From Spiroplasma poulsonii (GTDB taxonomy: Bacteria > Bacillota_I > Bacilli_A > Mycoplasmatales > Mycoplasmataceae): a DNA stretch of 64,000 nt. The notes beneath the pieces were generated by a model. That model saw only the letters and a list, made by a program, of their open reading frames with translations, was not told the origin of the DNA and ran no database searches. Shown here in pieces: positions 1-10,538 of the stretch. Where the stretch lies: contig NZ_CM020866.1 in NCBI RefSeq assembly GCF_009866525.1, forward strand, positions 92,486 through 156,485. Reading direction: 5' to 3'. A program made the position numbers and the translations under genes. Numbering within the stretch: the first letter of the stretch is position 1; the number at the start of each line of letters is the position of its first letter.

Positions 1-81
1 TTTTTCAATGTTAGAAATATATTGAAATTTTAATAATAAAAAAAATTGTAAAATAACCATCCAATTACAAGCGGGGTATAG

Positions 82-1026
82 TCAAGCAGTCTTGCAATTT
101 CTGGAACTAAAGTTGAATATTCAAATTGAGGAAAAGTTATTGTGCCAGGACAATGTCTTGATGAAGATAAAATTAATAAAGTTAGTCTTGTTATTAGTGT
201 TCCCAATCTAAGAAGTGATGTTTTAATAACAAAAAATTCTTATCAGGAACTTTATTTAAATTTTAACAATAAAAAATTAACTTATAACCAGACAGCCAAA
301 ACAATAGGAGTTATTCAGTATAAAAATTATGATGAAAAAAAGAAACAGTTTCAAACTTTACAAAATGTTTTTGAGCATTACTTTGAATTTATTACAACTT
401 TACCTCGTGATGAACAAATAAGTTCATTATTTTCTTTACGTAGTTTTAGTTCTTTTTATTCTAATTATGTATTAAATTTTCCAATTGATTTTTATACAAA
501 AATAACAAAGTTATGAACATTCTTTAATAATCGTTATTTGTTGATTCCAACAGTAGCAACAATAATTAGTAAAGAAACAAAATATAATTTTAAATCATCA
601 AATTGTTATTTAAAATATAATTCAGAGCAAAAATTATATGAACATTTTTTTGGTGATAATACAATTTATAGTCAAACTAAAAATCAAATTGAAATTGCAG
701 TAAATGATAATTTTTCTGCTAAAAAATTTTTGGTCCATCCGTTTTTGCAACAAACAAAAGTAACTTTCATTACGCAATTAAAAGGATTTAATATTAATTT
801 TACCCAACAGCTTATTTTCAAACCAATTATTACTAGTCCAAATGTTAACACTAATTTTATTCCAGCAGTTAATTGATTTGATAATTTAGCAATAACATAT
901 TATATTTGTACCCAGAAATTAGCAAACTATTATAATAAAGAATTTAACCAAGAATTATTTGCTCAATTTGAATTTAATTTTTTATTGATCGAAAAGATCG
1001 TTAACAATGAAAAAAGTTTTTACTAG
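82..1026 (+). pseudogene. Unrecognised protein, 5' end missing or broken
   Basis: One reading frame is open from 82 to the TAG at 1024-1026 when the TGAs at 514 and 874 are read as Trp. It has no convincing start: the first candidate is GTG at 142 and no ribosome binding site is seen. In the same frame TAG at 79 and TAA at 49 lie just upstream, although the residues between them (HPITSGV) read like protein, so the gene probably began further left and is broken or cut by the window edge. The product is rich in Asn, Phe and Tyr and shows no domain I recognise. Its last 20 bases overlap the start of the next gene, which suggests a shared transcript. Confidence 0.45.
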
Positions 1027-1438
1027 GAGAGCTATTATTATTCTTGGTTTTTTATTACCAATTGTTATTTTTTTAAGTGTTATTTTTGTTTTTATTTATA
1101 AAAATGTTTTAATTAGTAATAATAAACCTAATCCTAAATTACAAGTTTTTAATAAAAAGGGTGAAGCAATATTAGAACCAAGTTTTAATAAGATATTAGA
1201 TTCTAAACGCTTACGATTAAAAATTAATTATGTCTATGGTGAATATTATTTCAATAATGAACAATTTCATCATTATTTTTTAAAACGGTGAATTTCCCAA
1301 ATGGTTTTATTTCAACCACCTACTAGTTATCTTAGTTTTTATTATAGTAATGAACAACTTGCTTATTCGAAATTAATTTTAATTTACCATTATTATAATG
1401 AGCAACAATTATATCAAGTTTGAAAAATAACTCTTTAG
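1007..1438 (+). CDS. Small single-pass membrane protein, unrecognised
   Basis: A 143-residue protein starting ATG at 1007 and ending TAG at 1436-1438, with the TGAs at 1289 and 1421 read as Trp. It opens with a few basic residues (MKKVFTRR) followed by a strong hydrophobic segment at about residues 11-31, so it is anchored in the membrane with the remainder most likely outside. The body is rich in Tyr, Phe, Asn and Gln with no motif I know. It overlaps the preceding frame by 20 bases and is probably co-transcribed with it. Confidence 0.6.
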
Positions 1439-1477
1439 AAGGGGTTAACAGAGAGTCTATTATTTTATTGTTAAACT

Positions 1478-1486
1478 TGATATAAT
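1478..1486 (+). promoter_or_regulatory. Extended -10 promoter for acpP-fur
   Basis: TGATATAAT is a perfect extended -10 (TGnTATAAT), 35 bases before the acpP start. The -35 region is weak, as expected for the extended type. Confidence 0.6.
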
Positions 1487-1520
1487 AATACAGACAAAAA
1501 GAGAAGGTGAGAGATTTTAA

Positions 1521-1745
1521 ATGGACGTGTTAAATGAAGTTAAAAAAGTTTTAAAAGAACACGGTGTTTCAAAACAAGTTGATTTAAACACAGAATTTAA
1601 ATCAATAGGGTTAGATTCATTAGATTTGATGGATTTAGTAATTGAAGCTGAAAAAAAAATTGGAATACAAATACCAGATGATAAATTAATGGATATTAAA
1701 ACAGTAGCAGATTTAGTTAAAATTATTGAAGAAATTAAAAAATAA
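1521..1745 (+). CDS. acpP: Acyl carrier protein
   Basis: A 74-residue ACP. The phosphopantetheine attachment motif is clear as GLDSLDLMDL, with Ser at about residue 34, followed by the usual acidic helix and a PDDKLMDIKTVADLVK ending typical of the four-helix fold. AGGTGAG lies in front of the ATG. In Mollicutes, which generally lack type II fatty acid synthesis, ACP is usually explained by acyl transfer for phospholipid or lipoprotein synthesis; that is family knowledge, not seen here. It is followed after 14 bases by a Fur-family gene, so the two are probably one operon driven by the TATAAT at 1481. Confidence 0.93.
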   Translation: MDVLNEVKKVLKEHGVSKQVDLNTEFKSIGLDSLDLMDLVIEAEKKIGIQIPDDKLMDIKTVADLVKIIEEIKK

Positions 1746-1759
1746 AGGAGCTGGCAAAG

Positions 1760-2212
1760 ATGGCATTATCATATGAAAACATTGTGCAGTTATTAAAAAA
1801 CAAAAATTATCGAATTACCGAAATTAGATTGGCAGTTATTAAAATTTTAACAGAAAAACAACACTTAACTTTATCAGAAATTGTTGAGTTGTTAGAACAA
1901 GAATTTAAAAATGTTAATCTAATGTCAGTTTACAACACAATCGACCTCTTAATTAGTGAGCATGTTGTTTTTACCAATTCGTTTGATGGTAAGCAAATTT
2001 GATATGATTTAGCTGAAAATCCATCATTCCATATGGTTTGTGATATCTGTAAAAATGTTGTTCATATTAAGGATTCAAAAATTTTACAAGAAATTAAGTT
2101 AGATAACTTAAAAGAAGTGATGCAAAATATTAATTGAGAGCCAGTTCACTTTAAAATTGAAGGACATGGAATTTGTGATCAATGCCGTAACAAAAAAAAA
2201 TGAACATCTTAA
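1760..2212 (+). CDS. Fur-family metal or peroxide regulator
   Basis: A 150-residue regulator, the normal Fur length. Residues 1-80 form the winged helix with the family signature YRITEIRLAVIKILTEKQH and MSVYNTIDLL. The C-terminal part holds the metal-binding features: SFHMVCDICKNVVH with a first CxxC, and GHGICDQCRNK with a second CxxC, the pair that binds structural zinc in Fur/PerR/Zur. The TGAs at 2000, 2132 and 2201 are Trp. Which metal or signal it senses cannot be told: PerR, Fur and Zur differ by a few residues. It follows acpP in a probable operon; AAGGAG before the ATG supports the start at 1760. Confidence 0.88.
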
Positions 2213-2465
2213 TTTTGACGAAAATTTTAATGATGACAACGAATAAAATAAAAATTACCATAAACTTTTTAAAGCAAGGTAATTTTTTTATTTTGAAATG
2301 TAAAGTAAAGATGCAAGTAGGATTTTTAACCCTTATTAAGTCAATAATATATTTTTTATTAAAAATTGCAACTATTTTTTTAAAAAATATATTTTTTTAA
2401 ATTATATAGTTATTTCAGCATCACAAAAAATGATTTTTGTTAAAAATCTAAAATTAATAATTTAA

Positions 2466-3453
2466 TTACTGAATATTTTGTAAAAATGCCTCTTTGGAGG
2501 ACAATCAACCTAAACTCGGTCGTGGTTTTTCATTAATAATTTTCATAACTTTATTAATTTCTTTTTGAGTAATTTGATTAAAATCAGTTCCCTTAAGAAG
2601 ATATTCTCTAATATCTCTATTCATTCTTTCAACTTTAGGTTTTTGTGTAGGAGTTCCAGCGTCACAAAAATAAACATTAGATTCAGTAATTTTTTCAATT
2701 TCTTTTCATTTACTAAATTCTTTACCTTGATCTGTAATAATTCCTTTTATATTTACTTTATAAAGTTTATTTTTAAAAATACTTTTAATTGCTTTATTAA
2801 CCTCTTCTGAATTATGATAGTCTAATTTAAAACAAATCGTATATAAACTTTTTTTTCTGTAAAAGTCAAGCAAACAGATTGATGCTCTTTTCCAACAATA
2901 CAATCCATTTGAAATCAACCAAAAGTTCCTTTTTCATGTTCTGCTTCTTCAATAAATCTAATATTAGTCAATTGACCACGATCATCTTTTCTCTTTTTTG
3001 TTTTAAACTTTTTACCTTTAAATGGTAATTTTTTCTTAATTTCATTATCTTCTTCATCAAAAACCCCATGATCAATATACTTATAAAGTGTCACATGCGA
3101 AAATGGAAACTTTTCATTATACTTTTTTTCATATTCAAAGATAATTAACATCGGTGAATAACTTTTTTTACTTAAAATTTTTCTTACATAATTTACAACC
3201 TTTTTTCTAATTTTAGTATATTTTATAGATTTTTTTCTTTTATTTTTATAATCATCATTTGCTTTTTCAGGATCATATTCTTCTTTAAGTCTATTAACCT
3301 CTAATCTGATTGTGTTAGGACTTTTATCCAATACTTTTGCTATTTTTGATAAATTAGGTGTACCATTTTTTTCTTAAATGTTTCTGCTACCAAATGTTCT
3401 TTTAAATTATATCTTTCATCAAGACCTGTGTGTTTATATTTTTTCTTTTTCAT
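2466..3453 (-). pseudogene. IS30-family transposase, frameshifted twice
   Basis: Read on the minus strand from ATG at 3453, three frames together make one IS30-type transposase: an N-terminal HTH (SKIAKVLDKSPNTIRLEVNR), a linker, and a DDE core with WFQMDCIVG, GIITDQGKEF and KVERMNRDIREY, ending GWLSSKEAFLQNIQ. The frame breaks at a run of seven A (3366-3372) and again at eight A (2849-2856). Each break needs a -1 shift, equivalent to one missing A. Slippage is possible at the second site, but IS30 elements normally use a single frame and the related element at 53.1-54.0 kb is intact, so I treat this one as inactive. The element's terminal repeats were not resolved. Confidence 0.75.
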
Positions 3454-3602
3454 TTTTCTAACCCTTTCTGTGTTCTAATTTATACACTAAAAAAATAAAA
3501 TTTTGTTGACAATTTATTAAAAGATGTTAAGATGGTGATGTAATTTAATACAAGTAGGATTTAATAGCCCTTAATCACTTGTTTAAAAATTACTAAAAAT
3601 AG

Positions 3603-3628
3603 AGACTTGAAAAAGTCTTTTTTTTATT
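3603..3628 (+). terminator. Rho-independent terminator
   Basis: AGACTT / AAGTCT hairpin with a four-base loop followed by eight T. Confidence 0.6.
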
Positions 3629-3676
3629 TTTGTAAAGTTGATGGTAAGATGGTGATGATTTTAACGAGGTAAAAAT

Positions 3677-3979
3677 ATGCAAAAAGAGGTAAAAAAGCGT
3701 AAATTACAGGTAAAAAAGGTATCAAAAGAATGATGAAATAGTGTAAAAGAACGGCAAATTAAAGATAAATTAATAAAATTTGATGACTTTTGCAAAGAAA
3801 AAAACTATGAATTAGCTACAAAAGAAACATTATTAATTTATTTAAATTTAGAAGAAGATGAATATAATGCCTTAAAAGACACTAATTTATTAGCATTCAA
3901 TATACTTCTTGCATTACTTGTTAAAAAATTGCAAATATTTGTAAAAAAGATACTAATAGAAAAATATAATTTTAATTAA
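3677..3979 (+). pseudogene. Unrecognised basic/charged protein, 3' end replaced by an IS
   Basis: Starts ATG at 3677 with a GAGG site in front and encodes MQKEVKKRKLQVKKVSKEWW..., a highly charged small protein. The native sequence ends near 3902: from there the frame runs into the terminal repeat of the IS copy and closes on a TAA inside it at 3977-3979, so the last ~25 residues (ILLALLVKKLQIF...) are IS-encoded. No continuation of the gene is recognisable on the far side of the IS, where an unrelated membrane-protein frame begins. No known family was recognised. Confidence 0.55.
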
Positions 3980-4967
3980 TTATGTTTTTTATTTAAAAAT
4001 TTAATATTTTTCCACAACGAAAAATTAATTTATTATTTAAATTATTTAATTTTAAATAAATATTTTATGTTAAATATAATAATTGTAAATTATAAATTGA
4101 GGCAATTAAATTAAATCTTAAACCAAATCTTTTTCTTCGATTACGATATTTTTCTGTAATAATTTTAAATTTTTTAAGAATAGCAAAAATATTTTCAATA
4201 ATAATTCTCATTTTTGAAACTAGTCTATTATATTGCTTTTGTTCTTTGTTTAAAGGGTTTTTCTTTGTTTTCTTTGTAGGTATTAGAACATTATTGTGAT
4301 TTTTTTGTATTCCTTGATAACCACTATCAACTATTAATTTGGTATTTTTTAAAATTGGGATTTTTGATTCTTTAAATAAAGCATAATTATGTTTTTTTCT
4401 GAGCGAAAAACTTGTTGCAATAATTTTTTTGGTTTCTTGTTCGATAATTACTTGTGTTTTGATCGTGTGTTTTTTCTTTTTACCAGAATAAGATTGTTTT
4501 TGTCTTTTTTTGGGCGTTGGATTGGAGTTTCGGTAGCATCAATAATAATAGTTTTATCATTAAAATAATCATTTATTAGTGCTTTTTTACCAGCAAGTTG
4601 TTGAAAATCAGAGTTTTTAATTAAAATATCTTCAATTCACTTAATATTACGATAACAATTAGCCTCACTAATATCAAAACTTTTACCAAGATGAAAATAA
4701 GTCTGATATTCTCGTCAATATAATAAAGTCATCAATAATCTATTTTCTAATGATAATTTATTAGTTTTACCACCTTTTTTAAATTTTTCTATTTCAGCAA
4801 CTTTTAAAATATCTAACATTTTATTAAAAGTGGATTTTTTTATTCCTGTTAATCTTAACCATTCTCTATCATTAAGAGTATTAAATTTATTATTGTTCAT
4901 ATTTTTATGTCCTCATAAATTATATTTTATAATAATATTTTAATAAAAAAGAGTATCGCAAGAAGTC
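3903..4967 (-). mobile_element. IS5-like element, copy 1
   Basis: A 1,065-bp element present five times in the window. Imperfect terminal inverted repeats read GACTTCTTGC at the transposase 5' end and (G/T)ACTTCTTGCATTACTTG at the other. TA flanks both ends, consistent with a TA duplication. This copy is inverted relative to the other four and its left terminal base is T in place of G. The sequences on its two sides belong to different genes, which suggests rearrangement through IS copies. Confidence 0.85.
4065..4900 (-). CDS. IS5-like transposase, copy 1 (OrfA-OrfB by -1 frameshift)
   Basis: OrfA starts MNNNKFNTLNDREWLRL, carries an HTH region, and contains the first catalytic Asp in IIIDATETPIQRP. 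OrfB, in the -1 frame, has the second Asp in LIVDSGYQG and the Glu in MRIIIENIFAILKKFK, and ends LQLLYLT. The frames join at CCCAAAAAAAG, where the zero frame reads A AAA AAA, a classic slippery heptamer. A -1 slip gives a 278-residue DDE transposase. The run of seven A is identical in all five copies, which argues for programmed frameshifting. This copy looks intact. Confidence 0.8.
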
Positions 4968-5807
4968 TAATGTTTTATTTTTCCTTTTTGCTAGTAGTTG
5001 AGAAGGAATTTATTTAGGTAAACATTTTAAAAACAAAAAAGCTAGTGATAAGTATATTGTTGGTAAATTGTTTTATCTTTTCTTAATTATAATCAATCTT
5101 GGTTTACTTTGTAATGTTATTCAATTATTTTGTTTATTTTTGACATCAAATTTTACTTTTACCACTAATTATTTTCCAAAATGAAGTTTATTTTCACGAC
5201 AAATTTTTTATGCAATTACAACGGCACATAGTATTTTTCCTTTTGTTTTTTTCTTTGCAATAACATATTTTTATCAATAAAAAACTGTTATTTATTTCAA
5301 TAAACAAGAAATTAAAAGTCTTTTTAATGAATATGATTTAGCAGGTGGTGTCGTTCGAGTTGTTAATTTTAATCAAGTGAGTTTATTACACTTTGCGGAA
5401 AAATATTTTATTTATAAAACGAATGGGATATTTTATCAGCAAATTACATCTTTTTTAAATGTGATTTTAAGGAAAATAATGATAAGTTTCAAATATCGGC
5501 AGTAAAAATCTTACGCTTAAAACATTATTCAGCAGGAAAAATTGACTTTCTTTTAACAAAAAACTCTATTTTTCAACAAATTTGAGGATGGTTATATTTT
5601 GAAAGAGTTATTAATTTTGTGTTGATTATTTTAAAAGTAACAAGAATTCTTTTAATTTGTTATATTTTTTTGTTGGGTGTTTTACAATGAGATGCTAGGG
5701 CGTGATTATTTTATCACTATGATGGAACACAATATCTTTTAAACAAAGGTAATATCATTTATGTTTTAAGTATTATTGTAATTCTTCTTCTTGTTGTTGA
5801 ATTATTA

Positions 5808-6870
5808 GACTTCTTGCGATACCCTTTTTATTAAAATATTATTATAAAATATAATTTATGAGGACATAAAAATATGAACAATAATAAATTTAATACTCTT
5901 AATGATAGAGAATGGTTAAGATTAACAGGAATAAAAAAATCCACTTTTAATAAAATGTTAGATATTTTAAAAGTTGCTGAAATAGAAAAATTTAAAAAAG
6001 GTGGTAAAACTAATAAATTATCATTAGAAAATAGATTATTGATGACTTTATTATATTGACGAGAATATCAGACTTATTTTCATCTTGGTAAAAGTTTTGA
6101 TATTAGTGAGGCTAATTGTTATCGTAATATTAAGTGAATTGAAGATATTTTAATTAAAAACTCTGATTTTCAACAACTTGCTGGTAAAAAAGCACTAATA
6201 AATGATTATTTTAATGATAAAACTATTATTATTGATGTTACCGAAACTCCAATCCAACGCCCAAAAAAAGACAAAAACAATCTTATTCTGGTAAAAAGAA
6301 AAAACACACGATCAAAACACAAGTAATTATCGAACAAGAAACCAAAAAAATTATTGCAACAAGTTTTTCGCTCGGAAAAAACATGATTATGCTTTATTTA
6401 AAGAATCAAAAATCCCAATTTTAAAAAATACCAAATTAATAGTTGATAGTGGTTATCAAGGAATACAAAAAAATCACAATAATGTTCTAATACCTACAAA
6501 GAAAACAAAGAAAAACCCTTTAAACAAAGAACAAAAGCAATATAATAGACTAGTTTCAAAAATGAGAATTATTATTGAAAATATTTTTGCTATTCTTAAA
6601 AAATTTAAAATTATTACAGAAAAATATCGTAATCGAAGAAAAAGATTTGGTTTAAGATTTAATTTAATTGCCTCAATTTATAATTTACAATTATTATATT
6701 TAACATAAAATATTTATTTAAAATTAAATAATTTAAATAATAAATTAATTTTTCGTTGTGGAAAAATATTAAATTTTTAAATAAAAAACATAATTAATTA
6801 AAATTATATTTTTCTATTAGTATCTTTTTTACAAATATTTGCAATTTTTTAACAAGTAATGCAAGAAGTC
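5808..6870 (+). mobile_element. IS5-like element, copy 2
   Basis: Same element as copy 1 in the opposite orientation, 1,063 bp because of two single-base losses. GACTTCTTGC and its inverted partner lie at the ends with TA on each side. It interrupts the membrane-protein pseudogene at 5807/6871. Confidence 0.88.
5874..6708 (+). pseudogene. IS5-like transposase, copy 2, inactivated
   Basis: OrfA and the A7 slip site are intact, but the run of A after CGCTCGG near 6375 has six A, while the other copies have seven. This throws OrfB out of frame before the second catalytic Asp, so even after the normal -1 slip no full DDE protein can be made. It also has Val in place of Ala next to the first Asp (DVTE versus DATE). 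It could still be moved in trans by the intact copies. Confidence 0.75.
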
Positions 6871-7279
6871 TATTATTCCAAAGTTTGTTATGTATAATAA
6901 ATTTAATTAGTAAAAATTACTATGAAATTACGATAAATTTATTTAAATTTGTTATTTTAATTGTTACACTTGTGTTGTTTAGTTACTTTTTTAGTAGTTT
7001 AAATGCCTATGTTCAATACTTGAATTTAAAAAATGATAATCCAACAGTTAAACCTAGCTTAATTGTTGAACGATTATTATTTTGATTACAAAAAGATTAT
7101 TTACGAGGAATGGGCTTTTTCCTATTATTTCCTTTGGTTTTTAGTGGTTTTGATTTTATTCTTGATTGTTATGCCCTAACTCGTAATAGTTTCGCTCTTA
7201 AAACTGGGAAAGGAATTAAACGAGAGTATCATTTTAAACAGTTATGTCAGATCAAATCCGATGCATAAAAAGATTTTTA

Positions 7280-7308
7280 TTTACTGTTGGGTAATTTGAT
7301 AGTATAAT
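7280..7308 (+). promoter_or_regulatory. Promoter of ssrA
   Basis: TTTACT and TATAAT (7303-7308) separated by 17 bases, ending nine bases before the mature tmRNA 5' end. Confidence 0.7.
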
Positions 7309-7316
7309 TAAAGTAT

Positions 7317-7748
7317 GGGGATGTTCTGGTTTCGACAGGAATGATCTACTAGTATCGGCAGTAGTTTGGCAGACTATAATGCTTCTGGGTTTGAAGAAAC
7401 GCAAACAAAAAACAAAACGAAGACAAAGTTGAAATTCCAGCATTCATGATGAACAATCAATTTGCTGGTCAATTTCAAGCGTTAGCAGTTTAATTTCTCG
7501 TTGTTAGAGAATAGCTAGCCGTAATAATAGTTAATTGTAGGTTATTAACCATTATCGTATCTAAATACTTAATCTAATAGAAATTCTAATTGATAATGTT
7601 AGGGTTTTGAAAACAACTTATTATCTAGTTATTTAATTAGTTGTCTAGTCCTACTATTAAATAATGAAAGAAAGATGATTAGACTAAACTGTAGAAGATA
7701 TTAGAAAGTTGTTTGTGGACGCGGGTTCAATTCCCGCCATCTCCACCA
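7317..7748 (+). ncRNA. ssrA: Transfer-messenger RNA (tmRNA)
   Basis: Rescues stalled ribosomes and tags the unfinished protein. The 5' end GGGGATG pairs with CATCTCC at the 3' end, followed by an encoded ACCA. GGTTCAATTCCC is the T-arm. The sequence after the acceptor (TTCTGGTTTCGACAGG) is the highly conserved tmRNA start. The tag frame runs from GCA at 7401 to TAA at 7491-7493 and encodes 30 residues beginning ANKKQNEDKVEIPAF and ending GQFQALAV. Long tags of this kind are typical of Mollicutes, where Lon is the tag-degrading protease; the last residue is Val, not the usual Ala. The 3' half holds pseudoknot-like repeats. Confidence 0.97.
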
Positions 7749-7817
7749 TTTTTTATTTTAAGTCCTTTTTAAAACTTATTTTTAAGGGTGTAAATTTTAA
7801 AAAGTATTTAAAAGGAA

Positions 7818-7826
7818 TGATATAAT
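7818..7826 (+). promoter_or_regulatory. Extended -10 promoter
   Basis: TGATATAAT, a perfect extended -10, 39 bases before the GTG start of the GGDEF/EAL-like gene. Confidence 0.6.
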
Positions 7827-7864
7827 AAAAACAATGCATATATTTTTAAATGAGGTGAAAATAA

Positions 7865-9904
7865 GTGGGTAATATTTTAAGTATTATTTTTGTATATTTA
7901 TTCTTTATACTTATTTTTACTTTTATTTATGTTTTTACCTGAGGTTTAGTTCGAAATTATTTTACTCGGTTTATGATTTATTACCAAGCAGTTATTGGTG
8001 GTGTTTTTGCCATTTTAGTTATTATTGCGCAAGGTTTGATTCTAGTTTTTGTCCCACCAAAAACAGGGGAAGCAAATACGATGATTGTTATTAATATCTT
8101 TTTGCCAATAATAGTTTGCTGAATGATTGGGGTTTTTATTTCTTATTTATCAACAATTTTATATACGATTATTATGTTTACTTTCTTATTTGGGGTGTTA
8201 CCACATCTAACTAATAGCTATTTTTTATCTTTAACTGGAAAATTTAATATTGTTATGGTTACAGCCCTTTATGGACTAAGTTTAATTATTATTTTTATTA
8301 GTTGATACTTTAAATGAACAAAATGAACAAGTTGGTCATTATTAGCATTAGCGTCGTTTATTACAACATCAATTATTATTTTAGTTCAATCTAGAATTAT
8401 GGCTGTTTCAGCAAACTTAGTAAATGAATTATATGTTTTAGTGTGGATTACAATGAGTTATTTTGCTTATAGTATTTGTGCAATTATTGAATTAATTTAT
8501 ATTCATGCTTTAAAATTACAAAATATTATTGAATATGATCGAAACAGTTATGTTCGTGAAGCATTAGCACACGATGCTATTTATAATGTCATTCATAAAA
8601 ATAAAATTCGACATGGAATTTATTTTACTTTTATGATTAATAATGTTGAAAAACTAGATCGTTTTTTAAGCAGCAATATTAAAAATAAAATTATTGACTT
8701 AATTTCAAACCAAGTTTTTACCTTATGAAAAGACCAAAATGTTTTATTTTTTAAGGCAAGCTTAAATCACTTTGGAATTTTTGTGCCCCTTAGTCAGGAT
8801 GAAAAAATTAATATTGGTAATATTTTGCTACATAACAAAAGCAAATTACGACCAGAAACTGATTTATTAAAAGAATTTGAAATTTTATTAGGACAAGTTA
8901 ATAGTAGTTTTATTTTTAAAAAATACAAAATAATTGTTAAATTACAAGGTTATGCTTCATTATATGGTTTGCAATCGAATGATTTAAATAAGTTAAAAGA
9001 ATATAATATTGCTACTGCTGATAATCGTTTAAACATTGAATATTTAAATCAAATTATTTTTGTTGATCCGGGACATATTAAGGAGTTATCAAATCAAAAA
9101 CGCAGTATTTTAGCTTTAAATGAACATACGCAATTAGAAAAGATTGTTAGTTTATATTTGCCAATTGTTAATGTCACTGATGATTTTAAATTAGTATACC
9201 ATTATAGTAATAACTTGGTTAATGGTGTTGATAGCGATCTAATGTTTACCAAGAATATTAGTAATTTTAGAGGACTTGTTCATGAAACAATGTTAGCACG
9301 TTTTAATGCTGCTTTAAACATTAAAAATTTTCAAAAGTTAGATAATTATTTAGAACAAAAATTATTTATTACTTATCCAGCTAGTTTTATTGCTGGTGAG
9401 CAGTTTAACTTAAAAAAATTTGCAACAAAATTAATTGAATTAAAAATTAAACCTTCGAATTTAATTTTAACGTTTGATTTAATGGAAACTGGTTTTGACC
9501 CAGAACAATTTAAACAAAATTTAACGGCAATTAAAAACATTGGAATTGAGGTGGCAGTTAAAAACTTTGGTGGAATTGATACTGAATTAAATAGTTTGTA
9601 TTATTATGAGCCTAATTATGCTATTTTTGCCCCAACCATTATTCGAGAAATGTTTATTCATTTACATTATCAAAACTTAATTAAGGAATATATTATTTTA
9701 GCAAAAAAAATTGATGTTATTTTAATTGCGCCACAAGTTAATAGTTACTTAGGATATAGTAAATTAAAAGAACTAAAAATTGATTATATGTTTGGTTCAT
9801 TGTTTGGTACTTATGATGAACCACAATTGGAAGTTAGTCGTGAGATAAAATTAGCATTATTAAAAAATAAAATGAAAGGGTCACAAGATGAGACTAAGAT
9901 ATAA
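7865..9904 (+). CDS. Membrane protein with degenerate GGDEF and EAL domains
   Basis: A 679-residue protein starting GTG behind GAGGTG. Residues 1 to about 190 hold six or seven membrane segments. About 230-370 resembles a worn-out GGDEF domain, with no GGDEF motif visible. About 410-665 follows the EAL phosphodiesterase fold: LYLPIVNVTDDFKLVYHYSNNL aligns with the family's PIVdl...gyEALlR, but the EAL triplet is replaced; VAVKNFGGIDTELNSL aligns with the lDDFGtGysSL block without its acidic pair; IAPQVNSYLGYSKLKEL aligns with iAEGVEt. All expected catalytic residues are gone, so it cannot be an active cyclic-di-GMP enzyme; ligand sensing or scaffolding is the remaining guess. It overlaps trmB by 17 bases. 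Confidence 0.75.
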
Positions 9905-10538
9905 GCCTTGAGCAGAAGAATATATTGAAAGCAATCCAACGGTTGCATTACAGAATCCAGAAAATTATCAAGGACAATGAGCAAAAACTGTTTTCAAAAA
10001 TAACCATCCCTTAAACATTGAAATTGGAACAGGAAAGGGTGAATTTATTGTTACTTTAGCAAAAAAATATCCAGAACAAAATTTTTTAGCAATTGAACGG
10101 TATCCTTCAGTTATGGTTTTAGCGTTAAAGAAAATTGTTGCTGAAAATTTACCAAATTTAAAAATTATTGCTTTTGATGTCACCATGTTATTAGACATTT
10201 TTGCGCCCCAGGAAGTTAATAGAATTTATTTAAATTTTTCTGACCCATGGCCAAAAGTACGCCACGAAAAGCGGCGTTTAACTAACATAAAATTTTTAGA
10301 ATTCTACCAATTAATTTTACAAACAAATGGTGAAATTCATTTTAAAACAGATAATGATCAGTTATTTGCTTATTCGTTAGAATCCTTTCAAACAAATAAC
10401 TGAAAAGTTATTGATTACACGACTGATTTATATGATAGTAAGTATCTTGAAAATAATATTCCAACCGAATATGAACGTCGTTTTGTACAACTTGGAAAAA
10501 ATATTAACTATCTTTATGTTCAGAAAGAATTAGATTAA
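9888..10538 (+). CDS. trmB: tRNA (guanine-N7-)-methyltransferase
   Basis: A 216-residue TrmB that makes m7G46 in tRNA using S-adenosylmethionine. Visible motifs: IEIGTGKGEF (SAM-binding loop), LAIERYPSVMVLALKK, and the family signature YLNFSDPWPKVRHEKRRL, then GEIHFKTDNDQLFAYSLE near the C-terminus. The length fits the family. The start at 9888 lies inside the end of the preceding gene, behind AAAGGG, so translation is probably coupled. Its 3' end overlaps the converging YigZ-family gene by 35 bases. Confidence 0.95.

Larger units (their letters stand above)
4972..7268 (+). pseudogene. Large membrane protein, degraded and split by an IS
   Basis: Three stretches form one membrane protein. 4972-5280 (YIVGKLFYLFLIIINLGLLC...) ends in a TAA. 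5284-5807 has several hydrophobic segments and a frameshift near 5460. After IS copy 2, the protein resumes and ends at TAA 7266-7268. Deleting the IS plus one TA joins ...VVELL to LFQSLLCIINLISK in frame, which proves that the IS landed inside the gene. The 5' end is lost at IS copy 1. At least six hydrophobic segments can be seen. I do not recognise the family; a transporter permease is possible but unsupported. Confidence 0.65.

Noticed and set aside
2200..2400. 66-residue frame after the Fur-family gene
   Set aside because: It starts inside the end of the regulator gene and is Ile/Lys/Leu-rich low-complexity sequence with no motif or ribosome site.
2849..3372. Programmed frameshifting in the IS30 pseudogene
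   Set aside because: Both breaks are at A runs and one fits a slippery heptamer, but IS30 elements normally use a single frame, two shifts would be needed, and the other IS30 in the window needs none.
7252..7443. 63-residue minus-strand frame across the tmRNA
   Set aside because: It is a chance frame in the 5' domain of ssrA and its promoter; no ribosome site and no protein character.
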